In this document: piece after piece, positions 15,573-25,450 of the stretch
Layout of the letters: every line of letters begins with the position of its first letter
Position numbering within the stretch: position 1 is the first letter of the stretch
Assembly (NCBI RefSeq): GCF_001434135.1
Contig: NZ_AZEB01000018.1
Location: 1 to 61,935 of the forward strand
Origin: Lentilactobacillus kisonensis DSM 19906 = JCM 15041
GTDB lineage: Bacteria > Bacillota > Bacilli > Lactobacillales > Lactobacillaceae
Length of the DNA: 61,935 bases
Direction of reading: 5' to 3'
Made by a program: the position numbers and the translations under genes
The notes under the pieces: generated by a model
Told to the model about the DNA's origin: nothing
The model's input: the letters and a program-made list of their open reading frames with translations, nothing else
Database searches by the model: none

Positions 15573-18098
15573 ATGTCATACAGTTCTCAACCAACTCAAA
15601 TTGAAGTAATCGGCGGTAACGTCAATAATCTTAAAAATATCTCAGTTAATATTCCACTACATAAGTTCGTCGCAATTTCAGGATTATCCGGTTCAGGAAA
15701 GTCCTCACTTGCAATGGGGATTCTTTATTCTGAAGGGGCTAGACGTTATTTGGATTCTTTGGCAACCTACACCCGCCGGCGGATCAGCCAAGTTGGCCGA
15801 GCAAACGTGAAGGAAGTACGCCATATTCCATCCGCGTTGGCCCTTCGACAACGGCCAACCGTCCCTGGGGCTCGGTCGACGGTTGGAACGATGACCGAAA
15901 TCTTTAACGTTTTGCGATTGATTTATTCGCGGCTGGGATCGCCAAAATGTCCAAATGGGCACCAGGTTCCACCAACGATTAAGATTGCTGAAGCGATGGA
16001 CAAAATGGATGAGACCATGGGCGTCATTACTTGTCCAACCTGTGGCGTTAAGTTCCATGCGTTTGGGGCAGAAGACTTTGCGTTTAATTCAGATGGCGCC
16101 TGCAAAAATTGCCAGGGGCTGGGGATCACTAAGCAAATTGATCCTGATACCTTAATTGGTGATGAAACTAAATCAATTCGAGATGGCGCGGTGGCTGCAT
16201 GGCGGACACCGGGAAGAAACTTCATGCCAATCGTTGCCCAAGCAGCAGGGGTCAGAATCGACGTTCCCTATAATCAACTCACTGATAAAGAACGTGAAAT
16301 GGTATTGCACGGTCAGCAGAAGCATTACGCGATTGACATTCCTAGTAAAAATGGCCGCGTATTTCATATGGACAATGCGCTTTACGAAAATGCCTATAAC
16401 GCGATCGAAGATAGTATGCGGACCACAAAAAGTGACGTGGCTTTGAAACGTCTTAACCGCTTCTATCGTTTCTTCACCTGTCCAGTTTGTCATGGCACGC
16501 GGATGAATCCGGATCGGTTGAATCAGCTGGTAGTTGGTAAAAACATTGCTGAAGCCAGTCAGATGCCACTGAGCGAGTTGCCAGAGTTTGTTGATCAAAT
16601 TAAGGGATGGTTGCCGGCTGATATGCAGGCGCTCGCTCAGAATTTGACGACGGAACTGCTTAACCAAGTCCAACCATTGTTAGACCTCGGCCTTGATTAT
16701 CTAACGATGGATCGGGCAGGGGCCAGCCTATCAACGGGGGAACTGCAGCGAATTCAGCTGGGGCGAACGCTGCGGACTCAGACCACTGGTGTCCTATACG
16801 TATTGGATGAGCCATCGGTTGGTCTACATCCTGATAACGTTACCGGCTTAATCAAAATTTTTCATCAGTTAATCGATCAAGGTAATTCGTTGGTGGTGGT
16901 TGATCATGAGACAGCAATTATTGATGCCGCTGATTGGATCGTTGAAATTGGCCCGGGTTCTGGTGCCAATGGCGGAACCGTGATTGATCAGGGAACCCCC
17001 GCCCAAATTCACCGGAGTAAAAAGTCACTCATCAGACCATTTTTAACTGGTGAGGGGAAATTGGTTACCAGGAAAGTTATTACAGATGATGTATTTGCTA
17101 AAGGGCAAATCAAGCTGGCAATTGATCATAAATTTAATCTGAATCACGTATCCACGGAATTTCCCGTGAACCGGTTGATTGCCATTACCGGCTTTTCTGG
17201 CGCAGGAAAGACAACCCTAGTCTTGGATGGACTACTGGATGCGTTTAGGTCTAAACTCCACCGACGTTCATTGCCAAGTTATATCACTAAATTTGATCCG
17301 GCTCAATTAAAGCATGTCATCAGTGTCGATGCGACACCGGTTGGAAAGAACGCCCGCTCAACGGTTGCCACCTATACGAATATCATGGATAACTTGCGAA
17401 AACTATACGCAGTCTTACCTGAAGCTAAAAAGGCCGGCTATACGGCCAGTCATTTCTCATATAACAATAAACAGGGCGCTTGCCCAACTTGTGGCGGGAC
17501 TGGTGAAATTTCCCTTGATATTCAGTATCTGCCCGACATGGTTGAAGTTTGCCCAACCTGTCATGGTAAACGGTTTAATAGCCAAGTGCTGGCCGTGAAG
17601 TGGCAGGGACTGTCGATCGCAGACGTTTTGGATTACGATGTGGATCAGGCAATTGATTTGTTTAAGTCGAACAGTGCTATCGGTGAAACACTAAATGTCT
17701 TGCAGCAGATGGGCCTTGGCTATCTTCATCTTGGTGAAGCAACGCCAACTTTGTCTGGTGGGGAAGCCCAGCGACTCAAGCTAACTTCGCACATGAAACG
17801 CAGTCAAAATGACACGTTGTTTATTTTCGATGAGCCAACGGTTGGGTTGCATCCCCTAGACGTTCGGGTATTACTCAAAGTGTTCTCCCAGTTGATCGAT
17901 CAGGGAGCTACTGTGTTGATGATTACCCATGACCTGGATTTGATGGCCAACGCTGACTATATGATTGATATGGGACCTCGTGGTGGGGACCAAGGGGGCA
18001 AGATTGTTGCCAAGGGAAGACCAACAGATCTAATTGAGGATCCTTCAAGCTTGACGATTAGGTATTTGAGAGCGCATTTTGATAAATATCAAAAGTAA
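15573..18098 (+). CDS. UvrA-like excinuclease ABC-A paralogue
   Basis: An 841-residue tandem ABC ATPase of the UvrA family. The first Walker A GLSGSGKSS is near residue 37 and the second GFSGAGKTT near residue 540. Two signature motifs (LSTGELQRIQLG and LSGGEAQRLKL) and two Walker B segments (VLYVLDEPSVGLHP, LFIFDEPTVGLHP) are seen. Zinc-binding CxxC pairs are present (CPTCG, CKNCQG, CPTCGG, CPTCHG). It is about 100 residues shorter than housekeeping UvrA (roughly 940), and starts directly with an ABC domain. This fits the UvrA2-type paralogues linked to DNA-damage or antibiotic tolerance rather than the main repair subunit. No uvrB is nearby. Two palindromic elements precede it. Confidence 0.85.
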   Translation: MSYSSQPTQIEVIGGNVNNLKNISVNIPLHKFVAISGLSGSGKSSLAMGILYSEGARRYLDSLATYTRRRISQVGRANVKEVRHIPSALALRQRPTVPGARSTVGTMTEIFNVLRLIYSRLGSPKCPNGHQVPPTIKIAEAMDKMDETMGVITCPTCGVKFHAFGAEDFAFNSDGACKNCQGLGITKQIDPDTLIGDETKSIRDGAVAAWRTPGRNFMPIVAQAAGVRIDVPYNQLTDKEREMVLHGQQKHYAIDIPSKNGRVFHMDNALYENAYNAIEDSMRTTKSDVALKRLNRFYRFFTCPVCHGTRMNPDRLNQLVVGKNIAEASQMPLSELPEFVDQIKGWLPADMQALAQNLTTELLNQVQPLLDLGLDYLTMDRAGASLSTGELQRIQLGRTLRTQTTGVLYVLDEPSVGLHPDNVTGLIKIFHQLIDQGNSLVVVDHETAIIDAADWIVEIGPGSGANGGTVIDQGTPAQIHRSKKSLIRPFLTGEGKLVTRKVITDDVFAKGQIKLAIDHKFNLNHVSTEFPVNRLIAITGFSGAGKTTLVLDGLLDAFRSKLHRRSLPSYITKFDPAQLKHVISVDATPVGKNARSTVATYTNIMDNLRKLYAVLPEAKKAGYTASHFSYNNKQGACPTCGGTGEISLDIQYLPDMVEVCPTCHGKRFNSQVLAVKWQGLSIADVLDYDVDQAIDLFKSNSAIGETLNVLQQMGLGYLHLGEATPTLSGGEAQRLKLTSHMKRSQNDTLFIFDEPTVGLHPLDVRVLLKVFSQLIDQGATVLMITHDLDLMANADYMIDMGPRGGDQGGKIVAKGRPTDLIEDPSSLTIRYLRAHFDKYQK

Positions 18099-18110
18099 AT
18101 TATGAGAGTC

Positions 18111-18153
18111 AAAAACGATTTGTTTACGGAAATTCCGTAAGCAAATCGTTTTT
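18111..18153. terminator. Bidirectional terminator
   Basis: AAAAACGATTTG / CAAATCGTTTTT with TTTACGGAA/TTCCGTAA above it. It is shared by the uvrA-like gene and the converging truncated transporter. Confidence 0.85.
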
Positions 18154-18162
18154 AGTTGGTAA

Positions 18163-18734
18163 TTAACTATTCGCGTGAGCAGCATCCTTAGCATCCGCTG
18201 CAGCTTTTCGAGTTCGCAATGTTTCCTCAATATCTTCAAGGGAACGGTTTCTAGTTTCGAAGACTTTCTTTTGAACGAACCAGATGGAAGCGAAGCAGAG
18301 AACCGCATAGCCGATGAATAAGCTACCAGTACCAAAGAAATCAAGCAATGGTGGGAATGTTAGTGAAACGATCATGTTGGCACTCCAGTTGATCACGCTT
18401 GCGAAGGAGTTACCTAACCCACGAATATTTAGTGGGAAGACTTCACCAATCATGACCCACATTACAGGACCCCAAGTTGCGGAGAAGAAGGCGATATAGA
18501 TGGTCAACGCAATGACACAGATGACGCCGGCAGTTAAACTGTGACCTGAGAATTTCATCGCAAAACTCATAACTAGTAGTGAAACTCCCATGCCAAGAGC
18601 GCCAATATTTAGCATCTTGCGGCGATCAATCTTATCCATGATAGCAACAGCAATTGTGGTTACGATCACGTTGAAAATTCCAATCCCAATGTGGGCGATC
18701 AAAGCGGCTGATACGCCAAAGCCAACGTCAGTAT
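18163..18734 (-). pseudogene. Truncated MFS sugar porter (C-terminal part only)
   Basis: About 190 codons matching the C-terminal third of a sugar-porter MFS protein (XylT/AraE/GalP type). GVSAALIAHIGIGIFNVIV is the helix 7-8 region, MDKIDRRKM is the inter-helix signature, and GPVMWVMIGEVFPLNIRG is the hallmark of helix 10 in pentose/hexose symporters. The frame is open up to a stop near 18742 and has no start codon, ribosome site or N-terminal six helices. The break lies just after an A-rich run at about 18733. Given its position next to xylR, it is probably the remnant of a xylose/pentose transporter. Confidence 0.8.
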
Positions 18735-18764
18735 TTTTTTATTGACAATATAAACCAAAACAGT

Positions 18765-18776
18765 GTAAGTTGGTTG
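18765..18776 (+). promoter_or_regulatory. XylR operator-like half site
   Basis: GTAAGTTGGTTG is identical to the left half of the palindrome at the xylA promoter (39472-39483). It lies in the gap between the truncated transporter and xylR. A possible cre-like sequence (GGCAACCGCTTACA, 18832-18845, three mismatches) follows. Confidence 0.35.
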
Positions 18777-18983
18777 AGGTGGTTGGTTTGTTGAATGAAC
18801 TTTCCGGAAAATCATACTTTGTTTTTTGGAGGGCAACCGCTTACACTTTGGGCTGATTTTCAGCTTCATAGGTTACTTATACTTTTGATAATGCCTATTG
18901 CTAAATTTGGTATACTAGTTGTAAAGTGTACAGTTAGTTAATGAATCATGTTTAGTTAAAGATAAGTGGAAGGAATGAATTTA

Positions 18984-20150
18984 ATGGCAAACGCTACGGG
19001 GAGGGAACTGTTTCATAAGCAAAACTTGGATCTAGTTCTCCAACAAATTTTTAATAATAAAATTATTTCGCGAATTGATATTTCGCGGACACTAAATTTG
19101 AATAAATCAACGGTTTCGGCGTTGTACAACGAGCTAGACGAGAAGGGGATTTTAAAAGAGGTTGGCTCTGGAGAATCAACCAGTGCTGGGGGCCGCAAGC
19201 CCGTTCTAGTTAAAATTAACGAACGGTATGGCTATACGATGAACTTTGACCTGGGTTATCGTCACCTTCACGTAATGGGGAACTATATCAACGGCGAAGT
19301 CTTTTATTATCAACGAATTGAACTTGGCAGTCGGGACATTCATAAGATTCTTGAAATGATTGATAATCAAATCAAACTTGCTAGTCAAAGTAACCAAACC
19401 AAACACGGGTTGCTGGGAATTGGTTTTTCAATTCATGGGATTGTGCAGGATAATCAAGTGATCAATTCCCCTTTCATTGATATGGATGGTGTCGATTTGG
19501 CCGATCACTACTCAAATGAGTATCATGTACCAGTCATTCTTGAAAATGAGGCCAATCTCTCTGGTATTTACGAACGGGATTTTAATGATGGCAAGGATAA
19601 GGACAACATTGTTGCGATTAGCATCCATAAAGGTATCGGGGCTGGGATCATTCTTAATAAACAGCTATATCGGGGCTTCAATGGTGAAGCGGGTGAAATT
19701 GGTCGCTCCTTAATGTTTACTGAGAACTTTACGGATAACAAGAACGACAAAGTGGAAGATTTCTGTTCTGAAGATGCAATTATCGACCAGGTGGAGGCTC
19801 AGACCAAACAGGAACACTTAACCCGTGAAGATTTAGTTCAAATGAATCGGGATGGGGACAGGGTCGTTCAAAGGGAACTTGCTCATTTCACATATGCTAT
19901 TTCGCGGGTGATTTATAATGTTGCCATTAGCTTTGCCCCTGAAGAACTTTACTTGAACTCGCCACTCATCGAAGCGATTCCGGCGTTATTTGATGATATT
20001 GTTGCCAACACTGGTAAATTAGGGATGAAGATCCCAATTCGTTTGATTGTCCACTCAGGGTATGCGACACTGTTGGGATGCTGTTCGGTAGTGACCCACC
20101 GAGCTTTAAATATGGACGATTATAATTTGGAATTTGCGATTCAGGAATAG
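18984..20150 (+). CDS. xylR: Xylose repressor, ROK family
   Basis: A 388-residue ROK transcription factor. The N-terminal winged helix-turn-helix covers residues 25-55 (RIDISRTLNLNKSTVSALY), and the ROK sugar-sensing domain follows, with GIGAGIILNKQLYRG-type and GEAGEIGR motifs. The length matches Lactobacillus XylR proteins (about 388). By family knowledge it represses xyl genes and is released by xylose. The frame opens at GTG 18966; AAGGA 9 nt before the ATG at 18984 supports that start, and TGG-TATACT near 18911 is an extended -10. XylR operator-like sequence occurs at xylA, 19 kb away. Confidence 0.85.
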   Translation: MANATGRELFHKQNLDLVLQQIFNNKIISRIDISRTLNLNKSTVSALYNELDEKGILKEVGSGESTSAGGRKPVLVKINERYGYTMNFDLGYRHLHVMGNYINGEVFYYQRIELGSRDIHKILEMIDNQIKLASQSNQTKHGLLGIGFSIHGIVQDNQVINSPFIDMDGVDLADHYSNEYHVPVILENEANLSGIYERDFNDGKDKDNIVAISIHKGIGAGIILNKQLYRGFNGEAGEIGRSLMFTENFTDNKNDKVEDFCSEDAIIDQVEAQTKQEHLTREDLVQMNRDGDRVVQRELAHFTYAISRVIYNVAISFAPEELYLNSPLIEAIPALFDDIVANTGKLGMKIPIRLIVHSGYATLLGCCSVVTHRALNMDDYNLEFAIQE

Positions 20151-20224
20151 GTGGCTGCAGATGACGGCGATAACAGTTACTGCTTAATCACAAGTTGAAA
20201 ATATAATTGAGTGAATAATAAAGA

Positions 20225-20272
20225 GGACGGCCTTTACTGGAATTGATTTTCCAGTAAAGGCCGTCCCCTTTA
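20225..20272. terminator. Strong bidirectional terminator after xylR
   Basis: An 18-bp perfect stem (20225-20242 with 20249-20266, GGACGGCCTTTACTGGAA and its complement) around a 6-nt loop. It serves xylR and the converging AraC-type gene. Confidence 0.9.
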
Positions 20273-20273
20273 T

Positions 20274-21077
20274 TTACCCTGAGATATAATTCTCCTGAAT
20301 GGCTTTATCATACTTCGTAATTTTAGAAGATTTACGATACTGTGCTGGGCTATTACCATTTAATTCTTTGAAGTTACGATTGAAGGTTCTTAGGTTAGTG
20401 TATCCAACGTTAAATGCAATATCAGTCACTGGCATGGCCGTGTTCTTTAAGAGTTGCCGTGCCTTGGAGATCCGAAAGCTGTTGAGGTATTTTGTGTAGG
20501 AGATATTCAACGTTTTTTGAAAAAGCTTTGATAAATAAACGTAATCATAGCCGATCGAATTGGAAATTTGTTTTAATGTGCAAGCTTCTGTGTAATGATC
20601 ATTAATGTAATCAATAATGAGATGGATGGTTGTTAATTGGGATGAAGCTTTTCGTGGTGCTAGGCGGGTTTGCTCGACAACCTTATTACAAAGGCCATAA
20701 AGAAAGCTTTTGATGCCAAAAATATTATTCAGATGGTCGAATTCGGGTGGGACGCTGTCAAAGATAACTGGGTTATCAGCGACTTGATCTTGATATTGTT
20801 CATTAAAGGCACTGATGATTTCGGGTGAAAATAAAATAATCGTGGCCACCGTGTTGGGTGACATATCAAAGCCGTGAAGCTGGTTGGGAAAGACAATGAT
20901 AAACTGACGGGGATTGATATGATAAACATTGTCGTCAACTTGCTCTTGAACTTGTCCCCGGCGAACGTACAAGATTTCAAACGCCCGGTGAAGATGGATA
21001 GGGTAATTTAAGTCACTGACGTCAAAATGTTTAAAAATTGGTTTGGACTCTAGCCCAAAGTGTTGAAATAAGACCAT
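20274..21077 (-). CDS. AraC-family transcriptional regulator
   Basis: A 267-residue regulator with an N-terminal cupin-like sensing domain (FEILYVRRGQVQEQVDD near residue 34) and two C-terminal helix-turn-helix motifs from about residue 165: LKQISNSIGYDYVYLSKLFQK and VTDIAFNVGYTNLRTFNRNFKE. GGGAGC precedes the ATG. It is divergent from the GH120 beta-xylosidase gene, 141 bp away, with a cre-like site between them, so it most likely activates that gene in response to a xylo-oligosaccharide. Confidence 0.85.
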   Translation of the reverse strand: MVLFQHFGLESKPIFKHFDVSDLNYPIHLHRAFEILYVRRGQVQEQVDDNVYHINPRQFIIVFPNQLHGFDMSPNTVATIILFSPEIISAFNEQYQDQVADNPVIFDSVPPEFDHLNNIFGIKSFLYGLCNKVVEQTRLAPRKASSQLTTIHLIIDYINDHYTEACTLKQISNSIGYDYVYLSKLFQKTLNISYTKYLNSFRISKARQLLKNTAMPVTDIAFNVGYTNLRTFNRNFKELNGNSPAQYRKSSKITKYDKAIQENYISG

Positions 21078-21145
21078 TAGAATGGCTCCCTTTATTATGA
21101 CAATTATTGTCTTACTTATAACAAATAATCAGCTATTTTACAACC

Positions 21146-21159
21146 TGTAAGCGCTGTAA
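21146..21159. promoter_or_regulatory. cre-like site (CcpA)
   Basis: TGTAAGCGCTGTAA, two mismatches from the cre consensus, in the divergent gap between the AraC gene and the GH120 gene. Expected to mediate carbon catabolite repression. Confidence 0.5.
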
Positions 21160-21218
21160 AGTGGATCTATAAAGAAATAATGTCCCAAAAATTGGATTAT
21201 TGAAAGGAGAGGTCCGCG

Positions 21219-23153
21219 TTGACGATCTTTCATGTTGCTAAAAATGGTGCCGATCAAAATAATGGTCAAGAACAGTCGCCATTATTAACGATTAACCGGG
21301 CGGTTCAGTTAGCAACACCAGGTGACTCGGTGATCGTCCACGAAGGCACCTATCGTGAATGGGTAAATCCATTGCGAGGGGGTGAACCCGGCAAGATGAT
21401 TACTTATCAATCAGCCAAAGACGCTCATGTGATCATCAAGGGGTCTGAAGTAGTTGACCAGATTGAGGAATTGGGTCATGGAATTTGGAAAATGATGATT
21501 GATAATCAACAATTTGGTCATTTTAACCCATTTGCCTTTCCTTTAAGTGGCGACTGGTTGGAACAGCCTAATGGGCGTCATGCCGGTACGGTTTACATAA
21601 ATGGTCAGGCATTATTTGAAGCAGCTGATTATAATGAACTGGCCACAGGCATTCCGACTACTAAAGTACGGGAATATATTACCCAAAAAGTTGTGGAGCG
21701 GCCTAACGCCCAGTGGAACAAGTATAAGTGGTATGCGGAAGTTAATGATCATCAAACCGTCATTTATCTCAATTGTCATGAGCTCAATGTTAATAAGCAG
21801 ATGGTTGAAATTAGCGTTCGAAAATTTTGCTTTTACCCGAAGAAGCCGGGGCTAAATTATATTAAGATTGCCGGTTTTGAGATGGCTCAAGCAGCTACTA
21901 ACTGGGCGCCACCAACCGCTGAGCAAGAAGGCTTAATCGGGGTGAATTGGTCCAAGGGCTGGGTTATTGAAAATAATGATATTCATGACGCCAAATGTTG
22001 TGGAATTAGCTTGGGATCGGTTCCATTAGCCAAAGCCAAACAAAATCGGTTTGCGAGCCGCCACGACCGGCCAGGATATCAGTATCAAATTGAAACGATG
22101 TTTGAAGCTTACAACAAACATTGGGATAAAACTCACATTGGATCTCATATTATTAGAAATAATCGAATCCATGACTGCGGCCAAGCCGGAATTATTGGCT
22201 TCCTCGGCGGTATTTTTTCGACAATTTCAGATAACCATCTTTATAATATTGGGACTCGGTATGAATTTGGCGGTTGGGAAATTGCAGCCCTTAAATTGCA
22301 TGCGCCAATTGATGTTAAGATCGAACACAACTTAATTGATCATTGTACGTTGGGAACTTGGCTAGACTGGCAGGCCCAGGGAACGCGATTGTGCCGGAAT
22401 ACCTACGTGGACAATTTGCGGGATCTTCTTTTAGAAGTTAATCACGGGCCGTTCTTAGTGGATGATAATGTGCTGCTCTCCGAAGAAGCCATTAACGAAT
22501 TTTCTCAGGGTGGCGCCTATGTTAATAATTTGATTGGCGGCAAGGTCGTGATTCAGTCAGTCTTGAACCGCACCACGCCTTATCACCAACCTCATTCGAC
22601 AAAACTAAAAGGATATGCTTGTATTTATGGTGGTGACGATCGGTATTTCAATAATTTGTTTGTTGGCCAAGTAGGAATGGCAAATGTTAATCAACAAATT
22701 GGCACCAGTATTTACGATGGTAGCCCGACATCAATGAAATCCTTCATTGCTGCTATTGAACAGCGATTGCCCGGGGATATCGAGTTATTTGAAACGATTC
22801 GCCAACCGGCCTATATTAACCATAATTGTTATCTCGGTGGTGCCCAGGCGTTTTCCGAAGAAGCTGAGAATATTCAGTTGGAAAAGTGGGATGCTCAGGT
22901 AAAGGTGACGGTTGATCAGTCAAAAGCGGTACTACAAATTAACATTCCCAAAGACGTCATCAATTTTTCTGTTCCAGTTCAAAATACCAAATCTTTGGGA
23001 AGAGTAAGACTTGCTGATGCAATTTTTGATGACCGGGATGGAACGGAATTATGCATGACTGAAGGCATAGATGAAGATGTTCATTCGGCTAAAAGAGTTG
23101 TGGGACCGTTTGCTCAGTTAAAGCAAGGAATTAACCGGATTGTTCTATTTTAA
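21219..23153 (+). CDS. GH120 beta-xylosidase
   Basis: A 644-residue right-handed parallel beta-helix enzyme. The N-terminus (VAKNGADQNNG...LLTINRAVQLATPGDSV) is the usual beta-helix entry. Asp383 in WLDWQAQG and Glu406 in LLLEVNHG fall within one residue of the catalytic Asp382/Glu405 known for the GH120 beta-xylosidase XylC of Thermoanaerobacterium, and the length is close to that enzyme (about 638). No signal peptide, so it acts on imported xylo-oligosaccharides. The start is TTG behind AAAGGAGAGG. It is divergent from an AraC regulator and ends at a shared terminator. Confidence 0.8.
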   Translation: MTIFHVAKNGADQNNGQEQSPLLTINRAVQLATPGDSVIVHEGTYREWVNPLRGGEPGKMITYQSAKDAHVIIKGSEVVDQIEELGHGIWKMMIDNQQFGHFNPFAFPLSGDWLEQPNGRHAGTVYINGQALFEAADYNELATGIPTTKVREYITQKVVERPNAQWNKYKWYAEVNDHQTVIYLNCHELNVNKQMVEISVRKFCFYPKKPGLNYIKIAGFEMAQAATNWAPPTAEQEGLIGVNWSKGWVIENNDIHDAKCCGISLGSVPLAKAKQNRFASRHDRPGYQYQIETMFEAYNKHWDKTHIGSHIIRNNRIHDCGQAGIIGFLGGIFSTISDNHLYNIGTRYEFGGWEIAALKLHAPIDVKIEHNLIDHCTLGTWLDWQAQGTRLCRNTYVDNLRDLLLEVNHGPFLVDDNVLLSEEAINEFSQGGAYVNNLIGGKVVIQSVLNRTTPYHQPHSTKLKGYACIYGGDDRYFNNLFVGQVGMANVNQQIGTSIYDGSPTSMKSFIAAIEQRLPGDIELFETIRQPAYINHNCYLGGAQAFSEEAENIQLEKWDAQVKVTVDQSKAVLQINIPKDVINFSVPVQNTKSLGRVRLADAIFDDRDGTELCMTEGIDEDVHSAKRVVGPFAQLKQGINRIVLF

Positions 23154-23192
23154 ATTTTAATATAAAGTGTTTTTTAGAAAATTGACACAATC

Positions 23193-23252
23193 TTTCAAAA
23201 AGTCGGTAAGAATCAAATTCATTCATTTGATTCCTGCCGACTTTTTGAAATT
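23193..23252. terminator. Bidirectional terminator
   Basis: TTTCAAAAAGTCGG (23193-23206) pairs with CCGACTTTTTGAAA (23237-23250), with inner GAATCAAAT/ATTTGATTC. It separates the converging GH120 and GH31 genes. Confidence 0.85.
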
Positions 23253-23282
23253 TAAAGCGATCATATTTTATTCAAGGTCTAA

Positions 23283-25337
23283 TTAGTTCTGAAGGACCAT
23301 AAAAGATTCTTTTAAGTTAGTGTACTGATCGGCCCGGACAAATACTGGTATTTGTGCGATGGGTGTTTTAACGGTGATAGTGGTTCCACCAACTGAAGCT
23401 GTACCGTTGAAAACGTCAACCCAATCAATTCCTTTGGGAAGATAAACTTGTCGAGAAGATTCGCTTGCATGTAGCACTGGTGCTACCAAGATACTATCAC
23501 CAAACATATATTCGTTTTCAATTGACCAAGCGTTACCGTCGCTTGAAAAATCGTAAAATAATGGTCTTATAACTGGTGTCCCTTTTTCGTGGGCAGCAAG
23601 CATTTGCTTTTTAATATATGGTTTGAGGGCAACTCTTAGGTTTAGGTAGTGGCGCATGATTTGATAGGCGCTTTCACCATAGGCCCACGGCTCGGTTGGA
23701 CCGCCAGAAGGCATTTTGCCACCGCCATCTTGGCTTAATGGTTCAGTATGGGGTTCACGGTCACCATGCATCCGCATCACTGGGCAGAAAGTTGCGAATT
23801 CAAACCAGCGGGTTACTAACTCTCTAAACTGAGGATCATTGTCAACGCCACCGTGGAAGCCTCCGATATCAGTTGTCCACCAGGGAATACCAGCAATTGC
23901 CATATTGAGGCCGATTGCTAACTGATTTCGAAGTGATTGGAAACTTGAATCAATATCGCCGGACCAAACGAGGGCACCGTACTTTTGGCTGCCTGCCCAA
24001 GCACTTCTAACCAGATTGATCACTTGATTATCGCCGCTGTCCTTCATGCCGTCGTAAATGGCTTTTGAATAAGTGACGGGGTAGAGATTGCCGACTTGTA
24101 AATTACTGCCATTGTAATAACGATAATTGTCAAAATCGTAAACGGTGTATTCTGGCTCAGCTTCGTCAAGCCAAAATAAATCAACCCCTTTATCAAAGTA
24201 ATTGTTCTTCAACAACTGCCATAGGTACTTTTGGGCGTTGGGGTTCGTAAAATCAACAAAGCCATTATTCCCCAAGAAATTCATCGTGATTGGGACTCCC
24301 CGTTCTGTTTGAATAAGGTAGCCTTTTTCCTTCATATCGCTATAATGTGAGCTGGTCTCATCAACAGTTGGCCATACTGATACCATCAGTTTGATGCCCA
24401 TCTGGTGTAGCTCAGTGATCATTTCTTTGGGGTTCGGCCAATAAGTTGGGTCGAACGTGTATTCGCCGGACTTTGGCCAATGGAAGTAATCGATCACAAT
24501 GACGCTAATTGGCAAGTGGCGTCGCTTGAATTCACGAGCGGCTTCCAATAGCTCATCTTGGGTTCGATAGCGTAACTTACATTGCCAATAGCCCATCGCA
24601 TAATCTGGCATCATTGGCACGGTACCGGTAACGGCGGCATACTGTTCCTCAATTTGACTGGGTGTATCCCCACCCGTTATCCAGAAGTCCAGTTCCTTTG
24701 TCGAAAGGGCGTGCCATTCAGTCATGTTTTTAGCAAAACTCACGTCACCGATAGCTGGATTGTTCCAAAGCATCCCATATCCTTGATTAGAAAGGACAAA
24801 GGGAACGCTTGCCTGAGAATTTCGGTGAGCTAACTCTAATTTTGTATTTTTTAAATCAAGAAAGTCTTGTTGATATTGGCCCATGCCAAAGAGTTTTTCG
24901 TCTTGATTAGCTTCAAAACGGACCTTTAATTCAAAATCCCCACCAACCAATGGTTTAAACTCCCTAGAATCAATGTTTAAGGCACTGTTGAAATGGCTGA
25001 CTTTAGTTGTATCAACGCTACTAGTCATGTCATCGATTCGGTTACGTTGATACCCCTTTAATAACAACTTATTGTCTTGATTATAGAAACTGAGATTTTT
25101 AAACGGATCAATTTTAGCCGTCAAATTGCCATTGGTAATTGAACCAGTATTTTGGTCCTTATTGATCGTAATAACGGGTTCGGCAGTTGGTACTTTCATG
25201 GTGAGGGCGTTGGCATGGCCTGTATAAGCGGGGTACCTTGTACTACGAATACGGAAACTGTTCCTCCCCCATGGACGGATTTCAAGTAATTCATTACCAT
25301 TTCTTAGATATAGGCAATCATCTTTTTCGTAGATCAT
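23283..25337 (-). CDS. xylQ: GH31 alpha-xylosidase (second copy)
   Basis: A 684-residue GH31 enzyme matching the XylQ type of Lactobacillus pentosus in length and context. The nucleophile is Asp391 in FWLDEAEPE and the acid/base Asp461 in WSGDIDSS. MGYWQCKLRYR (near residue 248) and GGFHGG are active-site loops. It would release xylose from isoprimeverose or similar alpha-xylosides in the cytoplasm. AAAGGAG precedes the ATG. It is the last gene of xylP-xylQ-xylQ, 113 bp after the first xylQ. That gap contains a hairpin (25389-25438). The two enzymes are clear paralogues. Confidence 0.85.
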   Translation of the reverse strand: MIYEKDDCLYLRNGNELLEIRPWGRNSFRIRSTRYPAYTGHANALTMKVPTAEPVITINKDQNTGSITNGNLTAKIDPFKNLSFYNQDNKLLLKGYQRNRIDDMTSSVDTTKVSHFNSALNIDSREFKPLVGGDFELKVRFEANQDEKLFGMGQYQQDFLDLKNTKLELAHRNSQASVPFVLSNQGYGMLWNNPAIGDVSFAKNMTEWHALSTKELDFWITGGDTPSQIEEQYAAVTGTVPMMPDYAMGYWQCKLRYRTQDELLEAAREFKRRHLPISVIVIDYFHWPKSGEYTFDPTYWPNPKEMITELHQMGIKLMVSVWPTVDETSSHYSDMKEKGYLIQTERGVPITMNFLGNNGFVDFTNPNAQKYLWQLLKNNYFDKGVDLFWLDEAEPEYTVYDFDNYRYYNGSNLQVGNLYPVTYSKAIYDGMKDSGDNQVINLVRSAWAGSQKYGALVWSGDIDSSFQSLRNQLAIGLNMAIAGIPWWTTDIGGFHGGVDNDPQFRELVTRWFEFATFCPVMRMHGDREPHTEPLSQDGGGKMPSGGPTEPWAYGESAYQIMRHYLNLRVALKPYIKKQMLAAHEKGTPVIRPLFYDFSSDGNAWSIENEYMFGDSILVAPVLHASESSRQVYLPKGIDWVDVFNGTASVGGTTITVKTPIAQIPVFVRADQYTNLKESFMVLQN

Positions 25338-25388
25338 ATGAACGCTCCTTTAAATTATTTTAGATATTAGAATTTGTCGTTTTACGTC

Positions 25389-25438
25389 AATCACTCACTA
25401 ATCGGTATGTTAGAAACGACGCCGGTCGGTGAGTGATT
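25389..25438 (-). other. Intergenic hairpin between the two xylQ genes
   Basis: AATCACTCAC (25389-25398) and GTGAGTGATT (25429-25438) form a perfect 10-bp stem around a 30-nt loop. There is no T-run, so mRNA processing or stability control is likelier than full termination. Confidence 0.5.
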
Positions 25439-25450
25439 AAGAAACTGATT

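Noticed and set aside
15705-16673. Several minus-strand frames inside the UvrA-like gene
   Set aside because: Antisense shadows of a gene with complete domain evidence.
15573-18098. Housekeeping uvrA
   Set aside because: It is about 100 residues too short and has no uvrB neighbour; a UvrA2-type paralogue is more likely.
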